Shown: positions 35,399 through 44,743, numbered from the stretch's first letter. The stretch is DNA of 64,000 nt from an uncultured Bacilli bacterium (GCA_934099115.1 CAKOPK010000003.1:1-64000); one strand, 5' to 3'. Translations and numbers: made by a program. Notes: generated from the letters alone by a model not told the origin.

Positions 35399-35578
35399 AT
35401 GTATTACTATGGAAATAACGGCTATTACGGTGGCGGTTATGGTGGATATCAACCTTGTGGTACTGGATATGCAGGATATACAAGTGGATATGGTATTGGA
35501 GCAGCTATTTGGATCGTATTATTTATCTTACTTGTAATCATAATTGGTGCTGGTTGGAACTGGTCAAGTAATAATTAG
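35399..35578 (+). CDS. 59-aa YjcZ-like Gly/Tyr-rich membrane protein
   Basis: Small protein with a Tyr/Gly-rich N-half (MYYYGNNGYYGGGYGGYQPC) and one C-terminal membrane helix (AAIWIVLFILLVIIIGAGW). This is the build of YjcZ/YrrI-type small sporulation proteins of Firmicutes, of unknown function. Strong AAGGAGG site before ATG 35399; TATAAT about 25 bp upstream. Followed by a clear terminator, so monocistronic. Confidence 0.75.
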   Translation: MYYYGNNGYYGGGYGGYQPCGTGYAGYTSGYGIGAAIWIVLFILLVIIIGAGWNWSSNN

Positions 35579-35603
35579 GAAGTAATAAATCTACTTCCTT
35601 TTT
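35578..35603. terminator. Terminator after the YjcZ-like gene
   Basis: GGAAGTA (35578-35584) pairs with TACTTCC (35592-35598) followed by TTTTTC; it may also serve the convergent gene. Confidence 0.8.
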
Positions 35604-36040
35604 CTTACTCTAATAAGTTTTTCTCCATAAATAGTCTTATATTTAGAAGCATCTAGCTCTTCTGTAAAAAAATCTTCATAATCTAAACTATCCAATAATA
35701 AATCTACTTGTTTTAAATATTCTATCTTCATAAATTCACTCTTTATAGCAAACTCTAAAACTTGTTCTTGATGATGAAAATTTATATAATCAAGATAAGT
35801 ACCAAGCCCTACTGTCTTATCTAAAATAGCCTTTGGTATATCATAAGTACAAATACATCTATCTTTAGAAGCACTCATATAAAGAATATCTCTCTTATTT
35901 AAGAAAAAATGCATATACAAGTAATCTTTTTCATAATGGTGAGTATTTCCTGCAAAAAATAAACCCCCAACAAATAAAAAATTTTGGTTGTTTAATATAT
36001 ATTCTACTTCATCTTTATTACAAACTCTATAAACTAGCAT
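35591..36040 (-). CDS. Hypothetical 149-aa protein
   Basis: Not confidently recognised. Soluble; begins LVYRVCNKDEVEYILNNQ and has HHYEKDYLYMHFF, LYMSASKDRCICTYDIP and HHQEQVLEFAIKSEFM. The Tyr-Arg start and a late Glu-rich segment faintly recall ADP-ribosyltransferase folds, but this is weak. The basic tail is RVRKRK. Convergent with the YjcZ-like gene and divergent from def. Confidence 0.5.
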   Translation of the reverse strand: MLVYRVCNKDEVEYILNNQNFLFVGGLFFAGNTHHYEKDYLYMHFFLNKRDILYMSASKDRCICTYDIPKAILDKTVGLGTYLDYINFHHQEQVLEFAIKSEFMKIEYLKQVDLLLDSLDYEDFFTEELDASKYKTIYGEKLIRVRKRK

Positions 36041-36136
36041 AAAATCATTCCCTTTTAATAGCTTTTTATCTTAGCATAAAGAATTGAAAAAGTAAACGTT
36101 TTATGGTAAAATAAGTCTGATTTAGGAGTGATTAGA

Positions 36137-36688
36137 ATGAAATTACCAAATATAACTATCTTAGATGAAGTAGACCATCGTCTAAGAGAAACAAGTAAAG
36201 AAGTTACTTTCCCTCTATCAAAAGAAGATAAGAAAAATATTGAAGACATGATTTTATATCTTAAAATGAGTCAAATAAAAGAATATGAAGAAAAATATAA
36301 ACTAAGGCCAGGCATGGGACTTGCTTATATTCAAATAGGTATTCCCAAAAGAATTTTCGTTATTGTAGAAGAACTTGAAGATGGTTCTTTTAAAGATTAT
36401 ATTGTTATTAACCCTAAAATTATTACTCATAGTGAAGAAAAGATTTATGTTGGTGAAGGAGAAGGCTGTTTAAGTATTAATCGTGAAGTAGAAGGCATTG
36501 TTCCTAGATATGCTCGTGTTACAATAAAAGCTCAAGATATAGATGGCAATCCTTATCAAATTCGTGTTAGAGAAGACATTAGTATTGCTTTCCAGCATGA
36601 AATTGACCATTTAAATGGAATTTTATTTATAGACCATATAGACTCTAAAAACCCATTTAAAGATGCTGAAATATATAGAGAAATTTAA
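36137..36688 (+). CDS. def: Peptide deformylase
   Basis: Metalloenzyme removing the N-formyl group from new proteins. 183 aa, the size of Gram-positive type II deformylases. Motif 1 GMGLAYIQIG, motif 2 EGCLSI (metal Cys) and motif 3 QHEIDHLNG (two metal His and catalytic Glu) are all present. ATG 36137 has AGGAGTG upstream; an in-frame GTG at 36128 lies in that site. Confidence 0.95.
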   Translation: MKLPNITILDEVDHRLRETSKEVTFPLSKEDKKNIEDMILYLKMSQIKEYEEKYKLRPGMGLAYIQIGIPKRIFVIVEELEDGSFKDYIVINPKIITHSEEKIYVGEGEGCLSINREVEGIVPRYARVTIKAQDIDGNPYQIRVREDISIAFQHEIDHLNGILFIDHIDSKNPFKDAEIYREI

Positions 36689-36710
36689 ATACCGTAAAGG
36701 TATTTTTTTT
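36688..36710 (+). terminator. def terminator
   Basis: AATACC-gtaaa-GGTATT stem followed by eight T. Confidence 0.75.
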
Positions 36711-36713
36711 AAA

Positions 36714-36734
36714 CAAAAAAGCCAAAAATTGGCT
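36714..36734 (-). terminator. rnc-smc terminator
   Basis: Minus-strand stem AGCCAA / TTGGCT followed by TTTTTT, touching the smc stop codon. Confidence 0.75.
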
Positions 36735-39678
36735 ATTTCTCTAATTCTTCTAAATTAACACTAACGATTTTACTTACACCACTTTCTTGCATAGTAATAC
36801 CATATAATACATCTGCATACTCCATAGTTCTCTTTTTATGAGTAATTAAAATAAATTGACTTTTTTCTTTCTTTTCTTGTAAATATTTTCCAAATGTATC
36901 TACGTTTGCCTCATCTAATGCTGCTTCAACTTCATCTAAAATACAAAAAGGACTAGGTTTAACATTTAAAATAGCAAATAAAACAGCGATAGCAGTTAAC
37001 GTCTTTTCTCCTCCAGACAATAAAACAATAGAATTTAATTTCTTTCCAGGAGGTTCTGCTTCAATTTCAATTCCTGTATTTAATATATCTTCAGGGTTTG
37101 TTAATTTTAAAGAACCTCTACCACCTTTAAATAATTTACGAAAAACTTCATTAAATTCTTTACTAATCTTATTAAAACTATCTTTAAACTTATCAATCAT
37201 AATCTTATCCATCTCATCAATAATATTTGTTAACTCATTACTAGATGTTTCCAAATCATTACTCTGACTAGTTAAGAAATTATATCTTTCACTTACCCTT
37301 TCATATTCTGCGATAGAACCCGTATTAACATCTCCTAATTTAGCTATTTCTTTCTTTATAGCATCTACTTTTTCTCTAGCATCCTGAAAAGGCATATCAA
37401 GTTCATAATTAGCACATGCATATTCATAAGTAATCGAATAATTCATAGATAATTCTACTAATAAATTATCTAATTGCACATCATATTTTCCTAATTTTAC
37501 TTCTTTTTCTTTTAATTCATTTTGAATACGATTATATTCTGTATTTGCTTTATGATATTTATTTTCAATTTCATTAATTAAAAGAGCCAAATCTGATTTT
37601 TGTTTCTTTAGTTTATCTAATTCATTAAATGTAATTTCTTTTTCACTAGATACAGAACTAGCTTCTTCTAAAATACTGATGAGCTTTTTATCTAATTTAT
37701 TATCACTCATATCACTATTACCTTTAATTTCCATTTCTTTTTTGCTTATTGCATCTTCAAGGCTTCTCATTTTATTTGTTCTAGTATTTAAAATCTCATT
37801 TAAATTAATTAAACTTTTAGATATTTCATTCCCTTTATTTTCTAATATTTCAAAATTAGAATTTACTCTATCATATTCTTTATTCAAATTTTCAACTTCT
37901 AATTTACTAATCTCAATTTTCTCTATTAATTCATTTAATCTTAATTTATCATTTAAAATTGCGCCCTTTCTACTAGAACCACCCGTAACAGAACCCCCAG
38001 AATAAAGAATATCTCCTTCTAAAGTAACAATACGATATTTATATTCTAAAATATTACCCAATCTATTTAAAGTATCCATATCATTAACTACTAAAACATT
38101 CCCTAATTGATTTTTCATAATATTGTCATACATCTTATCGTATTCTATTAAAGAACTAGCCACATTTATAAATCCTGGTTCATTCTTAATCTTATTTAAA
38201 TCACTTTCTGGAATACTTCTTTCTTTTATAATATCTAAAGGGAAAAATGTCGCTCTTCCTAAATGATTATTTTTTAAAAAATCAATGCACTCCTTAGCTC
38301 CATTTAAATCATCTACTACTAAAAAGTTATTAGCATTTGCCATAACTGTTTCTATAGCAACTTCATATATCTTATTAGTTTTTATTAAATTACCAATTGT
38401 ATTATGAACTTTTGTTAATCGCATATTATTTAATACACTTCGAACTGCATTTGGCATTTTACTATTATTTTCAATATTACTCTCTAATATTTCTTTTTTA
38501 TTTTGTAAAATTAATATTTCTTTATTTAAATTATTAATTTTTGCCATTAATTGATTACGTTCTACTTTACCCGTTATAATCTTATTATCCAGCTCATCTT
38601 TTTCAATAGACTTTTCTTTAATATCACTAATAATATCATCTAATTTAGCTCTCTCTGTTTTCATTTCATTCTTTAAACTTAATTGTTCTTCTTTAAGTTT
38701 AATAAGAGCTTCTTCTATCTTATCTTTATCCGTATCATATTTCTGACGTTCTAAAGTAACCAATTTTTCTGCTTCTAAACTAGCTAAATTTTCTGTTAAT
38801 TTAACATATTCATTATTTTTCTCTGTTATCTGTTCTTCTAATTTTAAATTATCTAATTTTAATTTTTCTAATTTAGAATTATCCTCACAATTTAATTTAG
38901 ATACTTCTGCCAGTGTTTTTTCTAAACATTCAACTTCATTCTTAATTTTTTTATAGTCAACATTAATTTTTGCTATATCGCCTGCAATTAAAGCAATCTC
39001 TATATTTTTTAATTCTTCTTTTAGCTCTAAATATTTATGAGCAATTTCACTTTGCTTTTTTAAAGGTTTTACTGTGTTTTCTAACTCATCAATAACCAGT
39101 TTTATTCTAGCTAAATTTTCTTTAGTTTTTTCTAATTTTTTTAAACTTATTTCTTTTCTTTTCTTATATTTTAATACACCAGCTGCATCTTCAAAAATAG
39201 TTCTTCTAGCTTCCGGTTTACTATTAATAATATCTGAAACGCTTCCTTGAGAAATAATATTAAACGAATCATTACCTGCTCCTGTATCTAAAAACAAATC
39301 AGTGACATCTTTTAATCTTACTTTACTATTATTAATATAATATTCATTTTCTCCAGTATTATATATAACTCTTTTAACCTCAATACTAGTAAAATCACTA
39401 TTTAAATAATGGTCTGTATTATCAAACGTTAAAGCAACATATGCTCTAGTTTGTGGCCCTCTAGTCTTAGAACCAGAAAATATGACATCACTCATAGTAT
39501 CACTACCACGTAGTGATTTTACAGATTGTTCTCCTAAAACCCAACGTACAGCATCTACAATATTACTTTTGCCACTTCCATTGGGACCAACAATCGCTGT
39601 TATTCCATCCTTTATTTCCAAATCTATCTTATCTGCAAATGATTTAAAACCAAATGCACGTATACTCTTTAAATGCAC
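36733..39678 (-). CDS. smc: Chromosome segregation ATPase Smc, short-armed
   Basis: Condensin ATPase organising the chromosome. N-terminal Walker A GPNGSGKSNIVDAVRWVLG (about residues 31-49), long coiled coils, a hinge in the middle (about 405-560, with NHLGRATFFPLDI and TLEGDILYSGGSVTGGSSRKG), and C-terminal signature LLSGGEKTLTA with Walker B FCILDEVEAALD. At 981 aa it is about 200 residues shorter than the usual 1180, with loss in both coiled-coil arms. Downstream of rnc with 16 bp between, as in Bacilli. Confidence 0.95.
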   Translation of the reverse strand: MHLKSIRAFGFKSFADKIDLEIKDGITAIVGPNGSGKSNIVDAVRWVLGEQSVKSLRGSDTMSDVIFSGSKTRGPQTRAYVALTFDNTDHYLNSDFTSIEVKRVIYNTGENEYYINNSKVRLKDVTDLFLDTGAGNDSFNIISQGSVSDIINSKPEARRTIFEDAAGVLKYKKRKEISLKKLEKTKENLARIKLVIDELENTVKPLKKQSEIAHKYLELKEELKNIEIALIAGDIAKINVDYKKIKNEVECLEKTLAEVSKLNCEDNSKLEKLKLDNLKLEEQITEKNNEYVKLTENLASLEAEKLVTLERQKYDTDKDKIEEALIKLKEEQLSLKNEMKTERAKLDDIISDIKEKSIEKDELDNKIITGKVERNQLMAKINNLNKEILILQNKKEILESNIENNSKMPNAVRSVLNNMRLTKVHNTIGNLIKTNKIYEVAIETVMANANNFLVVDDLNGAKECIDFLKNNHLGRATFFPLDIIKERSIPESDLNKIKNEPGFINVASSLIEYDKMYDNIMKNQLGNVLVVNDMDTLNRLGNILEYKYRIVTLEGDILYSGGSVTGGSSRKGAILNDKLRLNELIEKIEISKLEVENLNKEYDRVNSNFEILENKGNEISKSLINLNEILNTRTNKMRSLEDAISKKEMEIKGNSDMSDNKLDKKLISILEEASSVSSEKEITFNELDKLKKQKSDLALLINEIENKYHKANTEYNRIQNELKEKEVKLGKYDVQLDNLLVELSMNYSITYEYACANYELDMPFQDAREKVDAIKKEIAKLGDVNTGSIAEYERVSERYNFLTSQSNDLETSSNELTNIIDEMDKIMIDKFKDSFNKISKEFNEVFRKLFKGGRGSLKLTNPEDILNTGIEIEAEPPGKKLNSIVLLSGGEKTLTAIAVLFAILNVKPSPFCILDEVEAALDEANVDTFGKYLQEKKEKSQFILITHKKRTMEYADVLYGITMQESGVSKIVSVNLEELEK

Positions 39679-39694
39679 AACATATCATCCTTTA

Positions 39695-40348
39695 CTATCT
39701 CTTTTTTGCACACTTTTTTAGTGCATCCTCTGCTGCCTTTTGTTCTGCTTCCTTTTTACTCTTACCAACACCAGACCCATAAACAATTCCATCAATAATA
39801 ACTTCAAATTTAAAAGTTTTATCATGACTAGGGCCTATCTCAGAAACTAAACGATATTCCAAAGATTTTTTATCAGTTTGAACCATTTCTTGCAACCTAG
39901 ATTTAAAATCGCCTAAAAATACATGATGTTCTTTAATATATGGCTTTAAAATAGTTAATGCATAATCCTTAGCCACTTGAAAACCTTTATCTAAATAGAT
40001 AGCTCCTAAAACGCTTTCAAAACAATCTGCAATAATAGTATCATTAATATTTTTTATTTGACCATTTCCAACTCTAATATGTTTATCAATACCTATATCC
40101 TTAGAATATTGAGCTAAAGCACTCTCACAAACAAAACTAGCACGTATCTTAGATAGTTCTCCTTCTCCTACATCTAAATGCTTATAAAAATATTCGCTTG
40201 AAATTAATTGTAATACAGCATCTCCTAAAAATTCTAATCTTTCATAATTAGAACCACCATGCTCATTAGAATAACTACTATGAGTTAAAGCAAGCTCTAA
40301 TAAATCTTTATTTTCTATTTTTATATTATACTTTTCTAAAAAATTCAT
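39695..40348 (-). CDS. rnc: Ribonuclease III
   Basis: Cuts double-stranded RNA, including rRNA precursors. 217 aa. Signature ERLEFLGDAVLQLISS near residue 40, the catalytic DCFESVLGAIY segment, and a C-terminal dsRNA-binding domain (GSGVGKSKKEAEQKAAEDAL). ATG 40348 is preferred; a GTG at 40357 is in frame. First gene of rnc-smc. Confidence 0.95.
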   Translation of the reverse strand: MNFLEKYNIKIENKDLLELALTHSSYSNEHGGSNYERLEFLGDAVLQLISSEYFYKHLDVGEGELSKIRASFVCESALAQYSKDIGIDKHIRVGNGQIKNINDTIIADCFESVLGAIYLDKGFQVAKDYALTILKPYIKEHHVFLGDFKSRLQEMVQTDKKSLEYRLVSEIGPSHDKTFKFEVIIDGIVYGSGVGKSKKEAEQKAAEDALKKCAKKR

Positions 40349-40424
40349 GAATATCACTCGTTTCTATTCTGTCTTTCTAATTATATCAAATTAACTAAAA
40401 AAAATAAACACGTTTGTGTCTATT

Positions 40425-40784
40425 TTATATCCATCTTGAAATATATATCTTTCTTGTAGCTCCCTCTTCATATCTTTTAAAGATTCCAATAATGCTTTCT
40501 ACAATTGACCTTAAAATATCTGTTGCACATTTCTTTATCTTTATATTAACTATCTCTTCTTGAAGAGTTTTACGAAAAAAATAATCATCTACATATTTTC
40601 CCATAGTTTTATCTAATTCTTGAGCTCTTAGAGTATCTTCTAAAGAATCAACATTAATCTTAAAAATAAAATCTCTATATATCCTTACTAATTGAATAGA
40701 TAAAGAATCTCCTTCTAAAAATGTAGCATTAGTTATTTTATCAAAATTAGGGCAAAAACTTAATCTTATTTTATTTATTTGCAT
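40425..40784 (-). CDS. Hypothetical 119-aa protein
   Basis: Not recognised. Soluble, basic, with two predicted helices near the end (KKCATDILRSIVESIIGIFKR). AAAGG is best spaced for ATG 40784, although ATG 40793 is also in frame. Alone upstream of rnc; no similarity that I can name. Confidence 0.5.
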   Translation of the reverse strand: MQINKIRLSFCPNFDKITNATFLEGDSLSIQLVRIYRDFIFKINVDSLEDTLRAQELDKTMGKYVDDYFFRKTLQEEIVNIKIKKCATDILRSIVESIIGIFKRYEEGATRKIYISRWI

Positions 40785-40885
40785 TTGTTTCATCCTTTAC
40801 TATTTACTTTACAATTCCATATTACAACGGATAATTTCATTTGTCAAATACAAATTTAATAAGTATAATAGAAATAGGTGATACA

Positions 40886-41842
40886 ATGAAAAAAACAAAA
40901 CTTAAAGTAAGAAAACAAGTCTGGATTGTCTTAGCAACCTTTATCTTAATTATTATTCTAGTTAATGTATTTAATAATATTCATAAGAATAATCTTTATA
41001 AGAAAACCAATGAATATCGTTTAATGCAAGTTGGTTATACTAAAGAAGAAATAAAAGTTTTAGAACAAAATACGAACCAACAATTTATTGATACTCTCTT
41101 TGATAATCATAAAAATGAAAATATTATCTCATTAATCCAAAACGAATATTATATAAAAGATAATCTTAATCGCTATATAGATTTTCTAAATAAAAACAAT
41201 ACCTCAGCACAGGAAGTAATAGCTAGCGTAAACACAAATAATGATTATAATTATTATGAACACAATCTAGACACCGATACATCTCTTGATTGCTTAATGC
41301 TAGTGAATAAATACTATCATTTAAGCGAAAACTACGAGCCTAATGATTTAGTAAATATTAATAATAAATATTATTATGGAACAGGTCATAAAGTAAGAAA
41401 ACCAGCATATGAAGCTTTTATAGATTTATGGAATGCTGCAAACCAAGAAGGAATTTATTTAATCATTAATTCTAGTTATAGAGATTATGCTTCCCAATCA
41501 AGTGTCTACGACAGTTTTAAAAATCAAAAAGGAACAACTTATGCTGATAGTATTGCTGCTCGTCCTGGATATTCTGAACATCAAACCGGATTAGCGATTG
41601 ATATATTTAGTAAGGAAAATACAACTTCCAATAACTTTAAAGGTTCAACCGCCCATGTATGGTTACAAAATAATGCTTACAAATATGGCTTTATAGAAAG
41701 ATATCAAGAAGGGAAAGAAAAAATAACAGGCTTTGAAGCAGAATCCTGGCATTGGCGTTATGTTGGAGTAGAAACCGCTACTTATATTTACAATCATAAC
41801 ATCACTTTTGATGAATATTATGCTTACTTTATCGCAAAGTAA
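40886..41842 (+). CDS. D-alanyl-D-alanine carboxypeptidase, VanY-type (M15B)
   Basis: 318-aa membrane-anchored Zn peptidase trimming peptidoglycan stem peptides. One N-terminal membrane helix (about residues 11-30), a spacer, then the M15 domain: SSYRDYASQ, the zinc motif SEHQTGLAIDIF (His and Asp) and ESWHWRYVG (catalytic Glu, metal His). ATG 40886 has AGGTGA upstream and TATAAT (40864-40869) before that. No vancomycin-resistance genes nearby, so a housekeeping role is likely. Its last codons form the terminator stem. Confidence 0.88.
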   Translation: MKKTKLKVRKQVWIVLATFILIIILVNVFNNIHKNNLYKKTNEYRLMQVGYTKEEIKVLEQNTNQQFIDTLFDNHKNENIISLIQNEYYIKDNLNRYIDFLNKNNTSAQEVIASVNTNNDYNYYEHNLDTDTSLDCLMLVNKYYHLSENYEPNDLVNINNKYYYGTGHKVRKPAYEAFIDLWNAANQEGIYLIINSSYRDYASQSSVYDSFKNQKGTTYADSIAARPGYSEHQTGLAIDIFSKENTTSNNFKGSTAHVWLQNNAYKYGFIERYQEGKEKITGFEAESWHWRYVGVETATYIYNHNITFDEYYAYFIAK

Positions 41843-41854
41843 GCTTTTTATTTT
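41822..41854 (+). terminator. vanY-type gene terminator
   Basis: GCTTACTTT (inside the coding end) pairs with AAAGTAAGC, followed by TTTTTATTTT. Confidence 0.85.
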
Positions 41855-41883
41855 CTAAAGTCCCCCACTTAATTTTAACAAAA

Positions 41884-41904
41884 GAAAAAACTCCCAAAGG
41901 AGTT
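41884..41904 (-). terminator. tRNA cluster terminator
   Basis: Minus-strand stem AACTCC / GGAGTT followed by a T run. Confidence 0.8.
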
Positions 41905-41914
41905 AAATACAATT

Positions 41915-41991
41915 TGGTGACCAGTATGGAATTCGAATCCATGAATGCTGCCGTGAAAGGGCAGTGTGTTAAGCCGCTTCACCAACTGGCC
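41915..41991 (-). tRNA. tRNA-Glu (TTC)
   Basis: 77 nt with encoded CCA. Acceptor GGCCAGT / ACTGGTC, anticodon stem CTGCC/GGCAG with loop CTTTCAC (anticodon TTC), T-loop GGATTCGAATTCC. Third of three tRNAs in one transcript. Confidence 0.95.
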
Positions 41992-41994
41992 AAA

Positions 41995-42071
<77 letters not shown>

Positions 42072-42085
42072 ATTAAACAAAAAAC

Positions 42086-42161
42086 TGGTGTCCCCTTAGG
42101 GATTCGAACCCTAGACCCACTGATTAAGAGTCAGTTGCTCTACCAGCTGAGCTAAGGAGAC
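42086..42161 (-). tRNA. tRNA-Lys (CTT)
   Basis: 76 nt with encoded CCA. Acceptor GTCTCCT / AGGGGAC, anticodon stem ACTGA/TCAGT with loop CTCTTAA (anticodon CTT). It decodes AAG only, so a TTT tRNA-Lys must lie elsewhere. First of the cluster. Confidence 0.95.
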
Positions 42162-42185
42162 ATCTTTCTTTCAAATTGCTCTTTA

Positions 42186-42213
42186 ATTATAACATAAAAA
42201 TATGAAAAGGCAA
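42186..42213 (-). promoter_or_regulatory. Promoter of the Lys-Ile-Glu tRNA cluster
   Basis: TTGCCT (42208-42213, minus strand), 16-bp spacer, TATAAT (42186-42191). Confidence 0.7.
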
Positions 42214-42324
42214 TACCCAAATTTCATTTTTTTCCTTTTTTTGCAAATTTTCTTTTAAAGTCCCCTATTTTCATTTTAAATATATAAGAATATATGGTAA
42301 AATATTAAACATGAGGTGAAACAA

Positions 42325-42627
42325 ATGAAAAAATATTATCATTCATTAAATAAAGAACAAAAAAAAGAAATAAAAAAGAAATATCAAGCAAAATATAAAA
42401 ATACTGAATTAAATACTCGTTTAATCCGTCTTATCATACTAGCTATAATTGGCTACATAACTTCTGTTTATCTAATCATCGACTCACTAATAAACGAAAC
42501 AAATCATATAGGAAGTTTTATAATAGCAATCACTCTTATTATTGCATCTACTCTATTCTTAATAGGAAGTATTATAATTAAAATAAACGTTCTAAATAAA
42601 ATTGCTTTAAAAGAATATAAAAATTAA
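42325..42627 (+). CDS. Small two-helix membrane protein, unknown
   Basis: 100 aa. Charged N-terminal 35 residues (LNKEQKKEIKKKYQ), then two membrane helices (LIRLIILAIIGYITSVYLII and SFIIAITLIIASTLFLIGSIII) and a short tail. ATG 42325 has GAGGTGA; an in-frame GTG at 42316 is in that site. Monocistronic, with a terminator right after. Function unknown. Confidence 0.6.
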   Translation: MKKYYHSLNKEQKKEIKKKYQAKYKNTELNTRLIRLIILAIIGYITSVYLIIDSLINETNHIGSFIIAITLIIASTLFLIGSIIIKINVLNKIALKEYKN

Positions 42628-42648
42628 AAGCCATTTGGCTTTTTATTT
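42626..42648 (+). terminator. Terminator of the two-helix membrane gene
   Basis: AAGCCA-TT-TGGCTT stem followed by a T-rich run. Confidence 0.7.
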
Positions 42649-42673
42649 TACAAAAAAAGAAGAGATTAATCTC

Positions 42674-42967
42674 CTACTTTACATGAGAGATTATCTCTTC
42701 TATTTCTTCTTTATTTCTAAAACCAATTACTTTATTTTTTAACTCCCCATTTAGGAAGAAACATATAGTTGGAATACTCATTACCCCAAACTCTCTAGCT
42801 AAATCTTCATGCATATCAACATTAATTTTTAGAGTATTAGAATGAATGCTCTCTAATACTGGCCCTAACATTTTACAAGGTCCACACCAATCAGCATAAA
42901 AATCAACAATCCATAACCCATCTTTAATAACTTCGTTAAAATTCTCATCTTCTAAATATTTAATCAT
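42674..42967 (-). CDS. trxA: Thioredoxin-like protein
   Basis: 97-aa cytosolic dithiol reductase. Active site ADWCGPCK with Cys28 and Cys31, the cis-Pro in SIPTICFF, and GFRNKEE near the end. Slightly short for thioredoxin (about 105). Its start overlaps the end of cvpA by 8 bp, so it is translated from the same mRNA. Confidence 0.88.
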   Translation of the reverse strand: MIKYLEDENFNEVIKDGLWIVDFYADWCGPCKMLGPVLESIHSNTLKINVDMHEDLAREFGVMSIPTICFFLNGELKNKVIGFRNKEEIEEIISHVK

Positions 42968-43697
42968 TTTGATTATTCTCCTTAAAACTATCTAAAATAT
43001 TCTGAGCACCTGCAAAAGTTAACTTTTTATCATTTATTAACTTTTGAGTACTATCTGTTGTAATAACTTCATACTCTAACATTATACTTAATATTTCCCC
43101 ATTATATGCATCTTTATTCATATTTTTAGCATATTTATCTTTTAAAGCATTAATATCTTGTATAGCTTGATAGGTATTATTAACCATCGTTCCAATAATT
43201 GGTGTTTTATCTACAATGCTATTTGCTAAACTAGATTCACTTACCATCTCACTAGTAGTATTAAACTGTAATAAAACAAATAAAATAATAAAACTTAAAA
43301 CTATAGCTTCTAAAAAGCCTAATACTGCTCCTATAATTTTAGAAGGTATTCCAAGAATAATTGTCGCAGCTAAAACACGTTCCATAATTCCTGATATTTT
43401 AACAATCAAAGACAAAATACTAGATAATACTGTAAATACTAAAATATAAGCAATTCCTTCATATAATAAGATATTCATAGTTTGTAACCCATCCCAAGAG
43501 CCTTTAAAATTTACAAAAGGTGCATACTTAAAGAAAATCTCTGCAACTGGATTTTTTAAATAATAAGATATTACTACTAAAGCTATTAATCCAACTAATG
43601 CTACTAAACTTCTTATTGCTCCTTTTTTAAAGCCTAATACTGCTCCTGCTAATAAAAATAATATTAAAACAGAATCTACAATCGTCAAATTTATCAT
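42960..43697 (-). CDS. CvpA-family membrane protein
   Basis: 245 aa, four membrane helices in the first 170 residues (start LTIVDSVLILFLLAGAVLGFKKG is typical of CvpA), then a soluble tail of about 75 residues. CvpA proteins are poorly understood, linked to colicin V production and envelope stress. Upstream partner of the thioredoxin gene. Family good, role unknown. Confidence 0.75.
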   Translation of the reverse strand: MINLTIVDSVLILFLLAGAVLGFKKGAIRSLVALVGLIALVVISYYLKNPVAEIFFKYAPFVNFKGSWDGLQTMNILLYEGIAYILVFTVLSSILSLIVKISGIMERVLAATIILGIPSKIIGAVLGFLEAIVLSFIILFVLLQFNTTSEMVSESSLANSIVDKTPIIGTMVNNTYQAIQDINALKDKYAKNMNKDAYNGEILSIMLEYEVITTDSTQKLINDKKLTFAGAQNILDSFKENNQND

Positions 43698-43775
43698 CTC
43701 CTTTTATAATTATATACTAAAGTTTTTGAAAAATAAAGTAATATATGTTATTATAAATAAAAAGAGGTGTCAAGA

Positions 43776-44705
43776 ATGACTATAGTATATAAAGTAAGTG
43801 ATAATATAAAACCATTAATGATAAATTTTTATCAAGATAGATTTGTAGCTAATCCCCCTATGTATTCCGTATTTCAAGTAAAAGACTATGACTGCGTAAT
43901 TACATTATATGAGTCTGGCAAAGTCATGTTTCAAGGTATTGGAGCAGACATAGAAGCAAGCTACTGGCTAGAAGAAGAAAGAATCAAGAATAATCGTATT
44001 ATCGACATAACTGGTAAAGAGAAGCCAAAAAAAGAAGAGAAAAAAGTATTTATTAACACAAGTTCAATTGGTTCTGATGAAGTTGGTACAGGAGATTTTT
44101 TTGGTCCTATTGTAGTAACAGCCACTTTTGTATCGAAAGAAAATATAGATTTTTTAATAGATTTAGGAGTTCGAGACTCAAAAAAATTAACAGACATAAA
44201 AATTAAAACAATAGCCCCAGAAATCATGAAAAAAATCCCCTATTCTACTTATATTCTAACTAATACTAGTTACAATAAAAATTGGAGTGAAGACTTAAAT
44301 ATGAATAAAATTAAAGCCATTCTTCACAATAAAGTATTAGTAAATATGAAAAATAAGGGTTATCCATATGATAAGATTGTAGTCGATCAATTTGTTTATC
44401 CTAAAAAATATTTCGAACATATAAGTAAAGCAACTGAAAAAGTAACAAATATTACATTCATGACGAAAGCTGAGGACCAATGCCTAAGCGTAGCAGCTGC
44501 ATCCATTATATCCCGCTATATATTTTTAGGCGAAATGAAAAAATTAAGCGAAGAACTAGGTAGAGAAATACCAAAAGGAGCAGGCCCTAACGTAGACCAA
44601 GTTGGTGCTCAAATTGTTAAAGAATATGGCTTTTCAAAGTTAACAGAAATTGCTAAACTTAACTTTAAAAACAAAGACAAAATTAATGAACTATGTAAAA
44701 ATTAA
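43776..44705 (+). CDS. rnhC: Ribonuclease HIII
   Basis: Removes RNA from RNA-DNA hybrids. 309 aa. N-terminal TBP-like substrate-binding domain (about 1-80), then the RNase H catalytic domain with GSDEVGTGDFFGP, DSKKLTD and the later acidic residues (KIVVDQF, KAEDQCLSVAAASIISRY). The extra N-terminal domain and GSDEVGTGD mark HIII rather than HII. ATG 43776 has AGAGGTG upstream. Confidence 0.92.
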   Translation: MTIVYKVSDNIKPLMINFYQDRFVANPPMYSVFQVKDYDCVITLYESGKVMFQGIGADIEASYWLEEERIKNNRIIDITGKEKPKKEEKKVFINTSSIGSDEVGTGDFFGPIVVTATFVSKENIDFLIDLGVRDSKKLTDIKIKTIAPEIMKKIPYSTYILTNTSYNKNWSEDLNMNKIKAILHNKVLVNMKNKGYPYDKIVVDQFVYPKKYFEHISKATEKVTNITFMTKAEDQCLSVAAASIISRYIFLGEMKKLSEELGREIPKGAGPNVDQVGAQIVKEYGFSKLTEIAKLNFKNKDKINELCKN

Positions 44706-44729
44706 GAGTATCTAAATGCTCTTTTTATT
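44704..44729 (+). terminator. rnhC terminator
   Basis: Short stem AGAGTA / TGCTCT (one G-T pair) followed by TTTTTATTTT. Confidence 0.55.
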
Positions 44730-44743
44730 TTAAAAAATAAAAA

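Noticed and set aside
35591..36040. ADP-ribosyltransferase toxin
   Set aside because: The Tyr-Arg start and late Glu are suggestive, but no complete R-S-E or H-Y-E triad can be placed and there is no antitoxin gene beside it.
40886..41842. VanY as part of a vancomycin-resistance cluster
   Set aside because: No vanH/A/X or VanRS genes are nearby; such M15B peptidases are common housekeeping enzymes in Firmicutes.
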